Source: Sandaracinus amylolyticus
Lineage (GTDB): Bacteria > Myxococcota_A > Polyangia > Polyangiales > Sandaracinaceae
Direction of reading: 5' to 3'
NCBI RefSeq assembly: GCF_021631985.1
Contig: NZ_CP070225.1
Location: 7,998,001-8,062,000, forward strand
Length of the DNA stretch: 64,000 nucleotides
The translations under genes were made by a program, and so were the position numbers. Positions 45,656-53,513 of this stretch are shown piece after piece; position 1 is the stretch's first letter, and the number at the start of each line of letters is the position of its first letter. The notes under the pieces are model-generated. The model made no database searches. It was not told the origin of the DNA and saw only the letters and a program-made list of their open reading frames with translations.

Positions 45656-45679
45656 TCCGATCTTCCGGAGAAACAGAAA

Positions 45680-46540
45680 ATGGAAGCGTACGTCGAAGTC
45701 ATCCGGGAAGACGGCAGCCTCGAGCGGCACCGCATCGAGGGCGATCAGATCACGGTCGGCAAGTCGCCGACCGCCGGTGTGCCGATCCCCGACGGGCGTG
45801 ATCTCGAGCCCGAGCACCTGCTGATCGCGCCGCGCGGCGAGGGATGCTGGGTCGCGATCGCGCAGGGCTCGAAGGTGCAGGCGAAGGTCCGCGGCGAGGC
45901 CTTCCAGCACGGCATGGTCGCGTGGGGCACCGAGATCGAGATCGGCAGCCTGAAGATCAAGGTCACCGACTCTCTGCCCAAAGAGAAGAAGGACGGCGAT
46001 CAGAAGACCTCGCCCGTCGTGCTGATCGGCGGCGTGGGGATCGTCGGCATCCTCGCGTGGACGATGCTCAGCGATCCCGGCGGCCACGGCATCGAGACCC
46101 AGGCGCCGACCGAGCAGCTCCAGATCTTCGACGCCGCGGTGCAGTGCCCGCAGACGGGCGCGCAGGCGCTCTACATGGCGGACGAGGACGCCGAGGGCGC
46201 GCTCGCGAAGAGCGAGCGATATCCGTTCGACGCGAGCGACGGAGTCGAGTCGGTGCAGCTCTATCGCCGCTCGCAGGCGTGTTACGCGCTGGTCGGTCAG
46301 GCCGAGGCGTCGGCGCGCATGCAGCACGAGGGCGACTGGATGCAGCACCGCATCGAGGAGGACTACACGACCCATCGCCTGCGCCTCGAGCGCGCGATGG
46401 AGCAGCAGCGCTGGCCCGACGCGCTGCTCGAGACGCGCGCCCTGCTCTCGCTGACGCGACACCGCGAGCACGCGTACGTGCAGTGGCTCATCCGCAACGA
46501 GCGGCGCCTGCAGCTCCTCGTGGACCAGGCGCGCTCGTGA
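45680..46540 (+). CDS. FHA-like membrane protein of the Tad locus
   Basis: 286 aa. N-terminal ~95 residues form a degenerate FHA domain (ITVGKSPTAGVPIPDGRDLE, PEHLLIAPRGEG, QHGMVAWGTEIEIGSLKIKV). It lacks a clear Arg/Ser pair for phosphothreonine, so binding is uncertain. A helix (SPVVLIGGVGIVGILAWTML) leads to a helical C-terminus with charged repeats (RLRLERAMEQQRWPDALLET), possibly TPR-like. Probable scaffold in the pilus base. GGAG precedes the ATG; overlaps the next gene by four bases. Confidence 0.75.
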   Translation: MEAYVEVIREDGSLERHRIEGDQITVGKSPTAGVPIPDGRDLEPEHLLIAPRGEGCWVAIAQGSKVQAKVRGEAFQHGMVAWGTEIEIGSLKIKVTDSLPKEKKDGDQKTSPVVLIGGVGIVGILAWTMLSDPGGHGIETQAPTEQLQIFDAAVQCPQTGAQALYMADEDAEGALAKSERYPFDASDGVESVQLYRRSQACYALVGQAEASARMQHEGDWMQHRIEEDYTTHRLRLERAMEQQRWPDALLETRALLSLTRHREHAYVQWLIRNERRLQLLVDQARS

Positions 46541-47205
46541 CGCGCGTCCTCCTGATCGTGGTCGCGCTCGCCGCGATCGGATGCGGCGGCGCGCAGACCC
46601 AGCCCGACGAGACGCCGGTCACCGATCCGCTCTCGACGGTGCAGGCCGGCGAGCTCTACGAGCGCGGCGTGTACCTCGCGCAGCACGAGGACTACATCCG
46701 CGCGGAGCAGTACCTCGTCGCGGCGATGCAGCGCGGACACGACGAGCACGTGGTGATGCCGGCGCTGCTCGCGGCGTGCGTGCGGAGCTCGCGCCTCTCG
46801 GCGGCGCTCGGGTACGCCGAGCCGTACCTCGAGCGGCATCCCGACGCGTGGTCGCTGCGGCTCCTCGTCGCGACGATCCACATGGGCCTCGGCGAGGCCG
46901 AGAACGCGCACACGCACCTGCTGCGCGTGGTCGAGGAGCACCCGGACGAGGCGGTCGCGCACTACATGCTCGGCGTGCTCTCGCGCGACGATCTCGCGAA
47001 CCCCGCGGCCGCGATCGCGTCGTTCCAGCGCTATCTCGAGCTCGCGCCCGAGGGCGAGCACGCCCCCGAGGCGCGCGCGTCGATCGTCCGCGCGTCGTCG
47101 GCGCCGCCGCCGAGCGCCGAGGGCGCGGCGCTCCCGGTGCGCATGCCCTCGCACCACCAGGACGACGCGCCGGCCGCCCAACCTTCCTCGGGAGCCACGC
47201 AGTGA
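46537..47205 (+). CDS. tadD: TPR lipoprotein, TadD-like
   Basis: 222 aa. Lipoprotein signal VTRVLLIVVALAAIGCGG with Cys in AIGC. Three to four TPR units follow (AGELYERGVYLAQHEDYIRA, LLVATIHMGLGEAENAHTHL, AHYMLGVLSRDDLANPAAAI), then a Pro/Ser tail. TadD is the lipoprotein pilotin-like TPR protein of Tad systems, and position and form match. GTG at 46537 overlaps the previous stop; its own stop overlaps the second cpaF. Confidence 0.8.
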   Translation: MTRVLLIVVALAAIGCGGAQTQPDETPVTDPLSTVQAGELYERGVYLAQHEDYIRAEQYLVAAMQRGHDEHVVMPALLAACVRSSRLSAALGYAEPYLERHPDAWSLRLLVATIHMGLGEAENAHTHLLRVVEEHPDEAVAHYMLGVLSRDDLANPAAAIASFQRYLELAPEGEHAPEARASIVRASSAPPPSAEGAALPVRMPSHHQDDAPAAQPSSGATQ

Positions 47206-48389
47206 GCGGCAACAACACGATCCCGAAGGACGTCTTCGAGCAGACGATCCTCAACTTCTTCGCGCCGATCCGGCCCTTCCTCGACGACCCCTCGGTCAGC
47301 GAGGTGATGATCAACGGGCCCGACCAGATCTACGTCGAGCGCAAGGGCAAGCTCACGCTCACCGGCGCGAAGTTCAGCTCGCGCGACGCGCTCACCGCGG
47401 CGCTGCGCAACCTCGCGCAGTTCGTCGGTCGCCACGTCGACGAGCACCGGCCGATCCTCGAGGCGCGCCTGCCCGACGGATCGCGCGTCGAGGCGGTGCT
47501 GCCGCCCGCCGCGCCCGATGGGCCGCACGTCGCGATCCGCCGCTTCTTCCGCGAGACGCTGACCGTCGAGCGCCTGGTCGGGTTCGGCTCGTTCACCCCC
47601 GAGGCCGCCGAGTTCCTCAAGGCGGTCGTCACGGTGAAGGAGAACACGATCGTCGCGGGCGGCACGGGCTCGGGAAAGACGTCGCTGCTCAACGCGCTCA
47701 CCGGGTTCATCCCCAACGACGACCGCATCGTCGTCATCGAGGACTCGCAGGAGGTGCAGCCGCAGCAGCCGCACATCGTGCAGCTCGAGGCGCGCCCGCC
47801 CGACGCGCGAGGCCGCGGTCAGGTGAGCATCCGCGACCTCTTCAAGGCCACGCTGCGCATGCGCCCCGACCGCATCGTCGTCGGCGAGATCCGCAGCGGC
47901 GAGGCGCTCGATCTCGTGCAGGCGATGACCTCCGGTCACGGCGGCTGCATGGCGACGGTCCACGCGACGTACCCGCTCGACACGCTGAACCGCCTCGAGA
48001 CCATGTGCCTGATGAGCGACATCGCGCTGCCGCTGCACGCGCTCCGCGCGCAGATCGCGAGCGGCGTCGACATCATCGTGCAGACCTCGCGCCTCCGCGA
48101 CGGCTCGCGCTGCGTCACGCACATCAGCGAGGTCCAAGGTTACGACCCGGAGAAGGGTTACGACGTGAAGGACGTATTCGTGCGTCGCTATCACGGCGAC
48201 GACGCGCAGGGAAAAGTGGTGTCGACCTTCGAGCTCACCGGGTTCATGCCGAAGTGCGTCGAGCACATCCACGGCTACGGCCTGCGTCTGCCCAACGTCA
48301 TGTACGAGATGGCGCAGCGCACCGGCGGCCAAGCGGCGTATGCTGGGCACGACGGCGGCGGCCACGGCGGCGGCGGTCACGGTCACTGA
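47202..48389 (+). CDS. Second CpaF/TadA-family secretion ATPase
   Basis: 395 aa without an FHA domain. Walker A GGTGSGKTSLLN, Asp box DRIVVIEDSQEVQPQQPHIV, Walker B RMRPDRIVVGEIRSGEALDL and the His box GHGGCMATVHATYP are complete, so it should be active. It differs from the first CpaF in sequence (DSQEVQPQQPH versus DAAELQMKQPH), so it is an old paralogue, not a recent duplicate. It ends in a His/Gly tail (HDGGGHGGGGHGH), which may bind metal. Two ATPases could divide extension and retraction, or one may serve another complex. GTGA overlap with the TPR lipoprotein. Confidence 0.92.
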   Translation: MSGNNTIPKDVFEQTILNFFAPIRPFLDDPSVSEVMINGPDQIYVERKGKLTLTGAKFSSRDALTAALRNLAQFVGRHVDEHRPILEARLPDGSRVEAVLPPAAPDGPHVAIRRFFRETLTVERLVGFGSFTPEAAEFLKAVVTVKENTIVAGGTGSGKTSLLNALTGFIPNDDRIVVIEDSQEVQPQQPHIVQLEARPPDARGRGQVSIRDLFKATLRMRPDRIVVGEIRSGEALDLVQAMTSGHGGCMATVHATYPLDTLNRLETMCLMSDIALPLHALRAQIASGVDIIVQTSRLRDGSRCVTHISEVQGYDPEKGYDVKDVFVRRYHGDDAQGKVVSTFELTGFMPKCVEHIHGYGLRLPNVMYEMAQRTGGQAAYAGHDGGGHGGGGHGH

Positions 48390-48431
48390 GGGCTCTGCCT
48401 TCGAGGCTCTGTTCACTGAGGGAAGAGGTAG

Positions 48432-50069
48432 GTGGTGGCGGCATCGTACGGACAGCCGATGCAGGCCCCCGGGGCGGCGTGGGCGCGCATCCAGCTCGTC
48501 CGCGGGCAGTCGGGCGGGCAGTACTGGTCGATCGACGCGACCACGCCGCAGGCGCGCCTGACGGTCGGCAACGCGCCGGACGCGGGATGGCCGCTGCAGG
48601 CGCCGGCGGTGCACCCGTACCACTTCGAGATCTTCTGGGACGGCAACACGCTGTGGCTCTCGGACACGCGGCGGGTCGGCGGCGTGACGCTCAACGGCAT
48701 GCCGGTCACGGACTGGGTGCAGGTGAAGGGGCGCGCCGAGGTCGTGTTCGGCGGCGGCGCGATGCACATCGAGACGTCGGTCGCGCAGGCGGTCGCGATG
48801 GCGAGCAACCCCGGCGAGGCGAAGCGGGTGACGCTCGCGCCGGGCGAAGGGATGATGGCGGGCGCGCTGGTGGCGCGCTCGGAGTTCCCGCCGGCGGCGG
48901 GGGCCTGGGACGACAGCTCGCTTCCCGGCGAGGCGACGCGCATCCAGCCGCCGCCCAGCGAAGGGGGCGGGTGGGGCGAGCTCGATCCCGAGCGCACCCG
49001 GATCGCGACCGAAGGCGCGCTGATGCCGGGCGCACCGGTCGCGCAGGCGAAGCCGGCCTCCCAGGCGCCGCCGCCGATGCGGCCGCGGCTCGGTGGGAGC
49101 GGCGGGGGCGCGCCGCCGATGGCGCGGACGATCACCGCCGAAGAGATGTCGCAGCACCTCGCGGTCGCGGCCCAGATGGCGGCGACGCCGGCGGACTCGA
49201 AGTCGAGCGGGCCCTCGGTCGTGGTGCAGGCGGGTTATCCCGGGGTGACCTCGGGGGGCGCCCAGGCGCCGGGCTACGGGCAGCAGCAGCCCGGTGGGTT
49301 CGGGGCGCCGCAGCCGGCGAGCTACGGGGCGGGGGCTCCGTCGCCGTTCGGCGCGCCGCAGCAGGCACCGGGGGCGCAGGGCCCGCAGAGCGGGTTCATG
49401 GCGCCGCCCTCGTTCGACGCGGCGCCCGGCGCACAGTCGCAGGGCCAGAAGGACGCGAAGGCCAAGGGGAAGCAGTCGCTCCCGATGCGCACCTGGGCCC
49501 TGCTGGGCCTGACGGTGCTCGCGGCGGTGGGCCTGATGATGATGGGCCCGAGCGCCGAGCCGGCGCCCGCGCCGCGGCCTCCCCAGCCGCACCCGCAGGC
49601 CCAGACGGTCCCCGCTCCGCTGCCGCCTCAGCAGGCGCAGCCGACGCCGCCGACCCAACCGGCGGTCGCGCAGCCGACGGCACCGACCCAGCCCGCGGTG
49701 GCGCAGCCGACCGCACCGACCCAGCCCGAGGTGGCGCAGCCGACTGCACCGACGCAGCCGACTGCACCGACGCAGCCGACCGCGCCGACCCAGCCGACGG
49801 CCCAGGCGGTCGAGCCGACCCCGCCGGCGACGACCCCCGAGCCCGGCGCGACGCCCGAGGCCCCCACCGGGCCCACGCCCGACCGTCTCGCCGCCGACCT
49901 GGTGATCACCGGGCACTACGCCGAGGCGCTGCCGCACTACCAGCAGCTCGCCCAGGCGCATCCCGAGCGGCCCGAGTACGCGCAGATGGTGCGCATCCTC
50001 CAGCGGCGCCTCGCGCAGCGCTGCCAAGGTGGAGTCGGTCCCGACGGTCGACCCTGCACGACCCCCTGA
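48432..50069 (+). CDS. FHA-like protein with PTQP repeats and membrane helix
   Basis: 545 aa. Residues ~15-120 look like an FHA domain (ARLTVGNAPDAGWPLQAPAV, HPYHFEIFWDGNTLWLSDTR, GGVTLNGMPV). A long low-complexity region rich in Gly, Pro and Gln follows (to ~345), then a helix (TWALLGLTVLAAVGLMMMGP). A spacer of PTQP repeats and a short TPR-like end (ADLVITGHYAEALPHYQQLA) complete it. The layout, cytoplasmic FHA to helix to periplasmic spacer and TPR, mirrors the FecR-like protein at 31 kb. Part of the Tad unit. Confidence 0.75.
   Translation: MVAASYGQPMQAPGAAWARIQLVRGQSGGQYWSIDATTPQARLTVGNAPDAGWPLQAPAVHPYHFEIFWDGNTLWLSDTRRVGGVTLNGMPVTDWVQVKGRAEVVFGGGAMHIETSVAQAVAMASNPGEAKRVTLAPGEGMMAGALVARSEFPPAAGAWDDSSLPGEATRIQPPPSEGGGWGELDPERTRIATEGALMPGAPVAQAKPASQAPPPMRPRLGGSGGGAPPMARTITAEEMSQHLAVAAQMAATPADSKSSGPSVVVQAGYPGVTSGGAQAPGYGQQQPGGFGAPQPASYGAGAPSPFGAPQQAPGAQGPQSGFMAPPSFDAAPGAQSQGQKDAKAKGKQSLPMRTWALLGLTVLAAVGLMMMGPSAEPAPAPRPPQPHPQAQTVPAPLPPQQAQPTPPTQPAVAQPTAPTQPAVAQPTAPTQPEVAQPTAPTQPTAPTQPTAPTQPTAQAVEPTPPATTPEPGATPEAPTGPTPDRLAADLVITGHYAEALPHYQQLAQAHPERPEYAQMVRILQRRLAQRCQGGVGPDGRPCTTP
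49648..49803 (+). repeat. In-gene PTQP repeats
   Basis: Coding repeats: three 33-bp units (PTQPAVAQPTA, PTQPAVAQPTA, PTQPEVAQPTA) then three 18-bp units (PTQPTA). Near-identical DNA, including silent positions (GACCCAGCC), suggests recent slippage, so copy number may vary between strains and change the spacer length. Confidence 0.8.
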
Positions 50070-50089
50070 CGGCACCTCGCCTTCTCGTC

Positions 50090-50824
50090 ATGAGCCGAGC
50101 CATGTCACGACGCGCCATCCCCGCCCTCTTCGTCGCCCTCGCGCTGCTCGGATGCGGCGAGGAGGCGCCTCCGCCGCGCTTCCCGGTGACCTTCACCGCC
50201 GAGGCCGACCCCGGCGAGCGCCTCGCCGCCGTGAGCGTGACCGCGAACGGCGCGCCGATCGGCCAGACCGGCGCCGACGGCACCCTCCACGTCGATCTCA
50301 CCGGCCCCGAGGGCTCGCCGGTGCAGATCGGCGCGACCTGCCCCGAAGGGCACCGCGCGCCGGCGGCGCTCCCGATGATCACGCTGCGCCGCGTGGTCAG
50401 CCTCGACCCCGCGACCGCGGCGCTCGGCCTCCAGGTCTCGGTGTCGTGCCCGCCCGCCCAGCGCCACGGCGTCGTGGTGGTGCGCGCCGGCGGCGACCAG
50501 GCGCACGCCGGGGTGCCGGTGATGATCGACGGGCGCGAGGTCGCGCGGACCGACGCGAGCGGCGTCGCCCACGTCGCGCTCGACATGCAGCCCGGCCAGA
50601 GCTTCGGGGTGCTGCTCGCGACCAACGAGTTCCCGAACCTGCGGCCCCAGTCGCCGCGCCAGAGCTTCGTCTTCCCCGACGGCGACGAGCTCTTCGTGTT
50701 CGACCAGCGCTTCGAGGTCGAGGCGCCGCCGGTGGTGCGCCGTCGCTCGAGCAGGCCGCGCCCCCAGCCGCAGCAGGCACCCACGCCCGTCCTGCCGGTC
50801 CGCATCGGTCCGACCCGTCGTTGA
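50090..50824 (+). CDS. Lipoprotein with two Ig-like/carboxypeptidase-regulatory-like domains
   Basis: 244 aa (or 240 from ATG 50102). Signal RRAIPALFVALALLGCGEE, lipobox LLGC. Two repeated beta-sandwich segments show the pattern VTANGAPIGQTGADGTLHVD and MIDGREVARTDASGVAHVAL, as in carboxypeptidase-regulatory-like or PEGA-type domains. A basic Pro/Arg tail ends at 50824. Last gene of the Tad strand; it stops 8 bp before an unrelated minus-strand fragment. Confidence 0.7.
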   Translation: MSRAMSRRAIPALFVALALLGCGEEAPPPRFPVTFTAEADPGERLAAVSVTANGAPIGQTGADGTLHVDLTGPEGSPVQIGATCPEGHRAPAALPMITLRRVVSLDPATAALGLQVSVSCPPAQRHGVVVVRAGGDQAHAGVPVMIDGREVARTDASGVAHVALDMQPGQSFGVLLATNEFPNLRPQSPRQSFVFPDGDELFVFDQRFEVEAPPVVRRRSSRPRPQPQQAPTPVLPVRIGPTRR

Positions 50825-50832
50825 GCGTCGCC

Positions 50833-50942
50833 TCAGCGCCAGGTATCGAGCGCGCAAGCCACCACGTCGTCGAGCTCTGTCATCCAGGCCTTCGCGCGGA
50901 TCGCCGCGATACGATCCTTCTTCGTGTCGCGTGAGATTGCAC
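50833..50942 (-). pseudogene. LuxR-type regulator, 3' fragment
   Basis: Minus-strand codons read ISRDTKKDRIAAIRAKAWMT then ELDDVVACALDTWR and stop at 50833. This is the recognition helix and C-terminal helix of a LuxR-type HTH (compare GISRDTVKKRI). No start or upstream half is present here; upstream sequence on this strand belongs to DUF2891. The first half of the HTH is at the end of 26106-26640. Confidence 0.75.
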
Positions 50943-50944
50943 CG

Positions 50945-51683
50945 GCGCGAGGCGCGTCGGCGCGTCGTCGGGGAGCACGCGAGTGAGCCACGTGGCGAAC
51001 GCATCGGGCGCGAGCACGCGCGCCATGAGATCGGCGCTGCCGAGGCTCGGGCTGAGGAAGTCCTCGCCGCCCGGCTCGAGGTGCAGCGGGTAGTCGTGAT
51101 CGCCCGCGAAGAAGTCGTGGGCGCGCGCGCTGACGATCGCGGCGAGATCGTGATCGCCCATCGTGCGCGCCGCATCGAGCACGAGGCCGAGCGCGAACGC
51201 GGTCTGGGCGTGGGTGCCCACGCGGGTGGGCGACGAGAGCTTCGGCAGCCAATTCACGAGGTGCCCGCGCGCGATCGCGGTGAGCGGCGCGAGCGCCTCG
51301 GCGAGCCCGTCTTCGAGCTCGGCCTGCAGCGCGAAGAGCCACCCGAGGCCGTAGGGGCGCTCGAACGTGGGTCGATCGCGCAGGTACGCGACCTCGCCCG
51401 CGATGCCCGCGGCGGTGAGGCTCGTCTCGAGCGCGGCGCGCGCCGGCGCGGCGAACGGTGCGTCGGGAAAGACGCGTGATGCGCGCGCGAGGAGCCAGTG
51501 CCCGTGCACCGCGGAGTGCCAGTCGTAACAGCCGTAGAAGACCGGCGTGAGCGCGCGCGGCGGGCGCGCGTCGGAGTCGTCGCGGAGCAGGTGCGCGATC
51601 TGGTTCGGATACGACCGGTGCACGCAGCCGAGCGCCATCGCGACGAAGGGCGCGAGGCGCTCGGAGTCTTCGAGGGAGCCCAC
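50945..51683 (-). pseudogene. DUF2891 gene, 5' fragment
   Basis: The frame from 51683 encodes the conserved body of DUF2891: CVHRSYPNQIAHLL, FYGCYDWHSAVHGHWLLAR, FERPYGLGWLFALQAELEDG, RVGTHAQTAFALGLVLDAAR, EPGGEDFLSPSLGSADLMAR. Coherence ends at TRLAPV (about 50945). The ORF then runs through 20 meaningless codons (QSHATRRRIVSRR..) to 50880. The C-terminal 80 residues required by the family are found at 26640-26882. Members are proteins of ~330 aa of unknown function. It is 16 bp downstream of the ExbD gene, so it was probably in that operon. Confidence 0.8.
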
Positions 51684-51699
51684 GACGCGCGAGGCTACG

Positions 51700-52173
51700 T
51701 CATCGCGGCGGCTGATCCGAGAGCGTCACGCCGCTGAACCCCGCGGTCACCGCGGTGTCGACCGCTGCGATCACGTGCTCGTACGCGACGCCGTCGTCGG
51801 GCGCGACCACGAGGTCGTCGCTGTCGGGCGCGGCGCGCTGTCGCTCGGCGAGCCGCGCGTGCAGCGTCTCGAGATCGTATCCGCCGCTGCCGCTCGGGAT
51901 CTCGACGTGCTCACCCGCGGTCGAGCCGAGCGTGAAGCCGCTCGCCTGGATCTGGAGGTACACGACGATGCGCTCCACCGCCGGCGCGTCGGCGGTGCCC
52001 CCCGCGGCTGCGTGTTGATCGACCTCGAGCTGCCCGAGCCGGCTCCACACCGCGGTCACGAGCAGGAACATGATGCAGCACAACAGGAGGTCGATCGTCG
52101 GCATCAGCGAGACCTCCGCGTCGACGCTCTTCCGGTTGCCGTGCCCTCCCCCACCCACGCTGATTCCGCCCAC
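51700..52173 (-). CDS. ExbD/TolR-family protein
   Basis: 157 aa. Short cytoplasmic N-terminus with AEVSLMPTIDLLLCCIMFLL, which carries the conserved Pro-x-x-Asp of ExbD/TolR in the single membrane helix. A periplasmic domain follows (LETLHARLAERQRAAPDSDD, VIAAVDTAVTAGFSGVTLSD) as in the family. It would be a proton-channel partner energising an outer-membrane process, but no ExbB/TolQ gene is in the window. GTG start with AGGAGCG upstream. Divergent from the TetR gene. Confidence 0.88.
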   Translation of the reverse strand: MGGISVGGGGHGNRKSVDAEVSLMPTIDLLLCCIMFLLVTAVWSRLGQLEVDQHAAAGGTADAPAVERIVVYLQIQASGFTLGSTAGEHVEIPSGSGGYDLETLHARLAERQRAAPDSDDLVVAPDDGVAYEHVIAAVDTAVTAGFSGVTLSDQPPR

Positions 52174-52191
52174 GAGACGCTCCTTCCGCTA

Positions 52192-52214
52192 GTTTTCGTA
52201 CTGCGTAAGAAAAC
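52192..52214. promoter_or_regulatory. Candidate TetR operator in divergent promoter
   Basis: GTTTTC (52192-52197) and GAAAAC (52209-52214) are inverted arms, with inner TAC/GTA also symmetric, giving a 23-bp near-palindrome of unusually low GC. It lies in the 77-bp gap between the exbD start (52173) and the TetR start (52251), the usual place for a TetR operator. A base match to a known operator cannot be claimed. Confidence 0.55.
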
Positions 52215-52230
52215 GGCGCGGCGCGGAAGT

Positions 52231-52247
52231 TCCCGGTATTCTCGGGA
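52231..52247. promoter_or_regulatory. Second short palindrome before the TetR start
   Basis: TCCCG (52231-52235), N7 and CGGGA (52243-52247), ending three bases before the ATG at 52251. It could be a second operator half or overlap the ribosome site; GGGAGCG supplies the Shine-Dalgarno. Confidence 0.35.
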
Positions 52248-52250
52248 GCG

Positions 52251-52943
52251 ATGCGCGAGGAGTCCCGAGCGCCGGGACGACCGGCCCGTCTGTCGATCGA
52301 CGCGATCGTCGATCGCGCGTGCGAGCTGGTGCACGAGCGCGGGCTCGACGCGCTCACGATGCGCGCGATCGCCGAGGCCCTCGAGGCGACGCCGATGGCG
52401 ATCTACCACCACGTGAAGGGCCGCGACGAGCTGGTGCACCTCGTGGTCGACCGGGTGATCGCGCGCATCGAGATGCCGGACCGGGCGCTCGCGCCGGTCG
52501 CGTGGCTGCGCGAGGTCGCGCACCGGACGCGACACCTCGGGCTCCGCTATCCGGGCGTCATGGACGTGCTGCTCGACGAAGGCCCCGCGGTGCCGAGCGC
52601 GCTGCGCATCCTCGACGCGACGGTCGCGGTGCTGCACGACGCCGGGCTCGGCTGGGCCGACGCGACCGACGTGCACAACACGTTCTTCTCGTGGCTCGCG
52701 GGCGCGATCCGTCGCGAAGGCAGATGGCGCACCCAGCACGCGAGCGAGCCGCCGCGCTTCGTCGCGCTCGCGGAGACGCTCTCGCCGCGCGAGCTCCCTG
52801 CGCTGCGCCGCGCGCTCCCTCACCTGCGCGCGATGGACCTCGACGAGATGTTCGCGACGTCGCTCGAGCTGATGCTCGCCGGCGTGGAGCGCCAGCTCGA
52901 GCGACCGCGCTCACGCCGTCGTCGTCACGACACCCGACGATAG
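52251..52943 (+). CDS. TetR-family transcriptional regulator
   Basis: 230 aa. N-terminal HTH (~20-65): LSIDAIVDRACELVHERGLD, ALTMRAIAEALEATPMAIYH then HVKGRDELVHLVVD, the canonical TetR pattern. The C-terminal helical domain (~90-215) resembles TetR_C ligand pockets (RYPGVMDVLLDEGP, NTFFSWLAGAIRRE). It is divergent from exbD with a candidate operator between them, so likely controls itself and the exbD unit. The 3' end overlaps the convergent gene by 19 bases. Confidence 0.9.
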   Translation: MREESRAPGRPARLSIDAIVDRACELVHERGLDALTMRAIAEALEATPMAIYHHVKGRDELVHLVVDRVIARIEMPDRALAPVAWLREVAHRTRHLGLRYPGVMDVLLDEGPAVPSALRILDATVAVLHDAGLGWADATDVHNTFFSWLAGAIRREGRWRTQHASEPPRFVALAETLSPRELPALRRALPHLRAMDLDEMFATSLELMLAGVERQLERPRSRRRRHDTRR

Positions 52944-53488
52944 GGCAGCGTGAAGCGCAGCTGCGCGGGCAGGCTGCTCGACTGCACCACGACGTTCAGC
53001 GTCATCGTGCGACCGTCCTCGCCGAGCGTGAACGTGTTCCAGCGGCGGCCGCGGTCGGTGGTGAAGACCTGCTCGAGGGCGCCCTCGCGGAAGTGGTGCA
53101 CCACGCGCACCGTGTCCTCGCTGGTGCTCGCGGTGGGCGCGGCCTCGGGATGACCCGGCGCGGTCTCGTAGCGACGCTCGTCGAGGTGCACCCGGATGCG
53201 CTGCGGCGTCGAGGTGATCACGACGCGCTCGATGATCGGCGTGCGCTCGCGCAGCCGCGACGCCGCCATTCCGTCGGCGATCGGCGGCATGCCGTCGGTC
53301 GCGGTCTCGATCGCGCGCTCGATGCGCTGGCGCGCCTGGTCGTCGGAGATCGCGAGCTGCCACTCGCCGTCGATCGTCGGCCGGGTCGAGGGCGCGGTGG
53401 TCGGCTGGGCCTGCGCGCTCGCGAAGAGCGCGATCGCGAGCGAGCTCGCGCCGAGGGCGGTGAAGAAGACGTGGGCTCGGAGCTTCAT
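52925..53488 (-). CDS. Exported protein of unknown function
   Basis: 187 aa with a signal peptide (FFTALGASSLAIALFASAQAQ). The mature part alternates charged and hydrophobic stretches (RTPIIERVVITSTPQRIRVH, RTMTLNVVVQSSSLPAQLRF), suggesting a beta-rich periplasmic domain. No family recognised. It lies 25 bp downstream of the amino-acid dehydrogenase start region on the same strand but is probably a separate function. Confidence 0.65.
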   Translation of the reverse strand: MKLRAHVFFTALGASSLAIALFASAQAQPTTAPSTRPTIDGEWQLAISDDQARQRIERAIETATDGMPPIADGMAASRLRERTPIIERVVITSTPQRIRVHLDERRYETAPGHPEAAPTASTSEDTVRVVHHFREGALEQVFTTDRGRRWNTFTLGEDGRTMTLNVVVQSSSLPAQLRFTLPYRRVS

Positions 53489-53513
53489 GCGATGGTCGTC
53501 TCTCGTGCGAAGG

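Noticed and set aside
47031..50075. 1014-codon minus-strand ORF opposite the second cpaF
   Set aside because: Arg/Gly/Leu-rich shadow without a family; the plus strand has a complete ATPase and an FHA-like gene.
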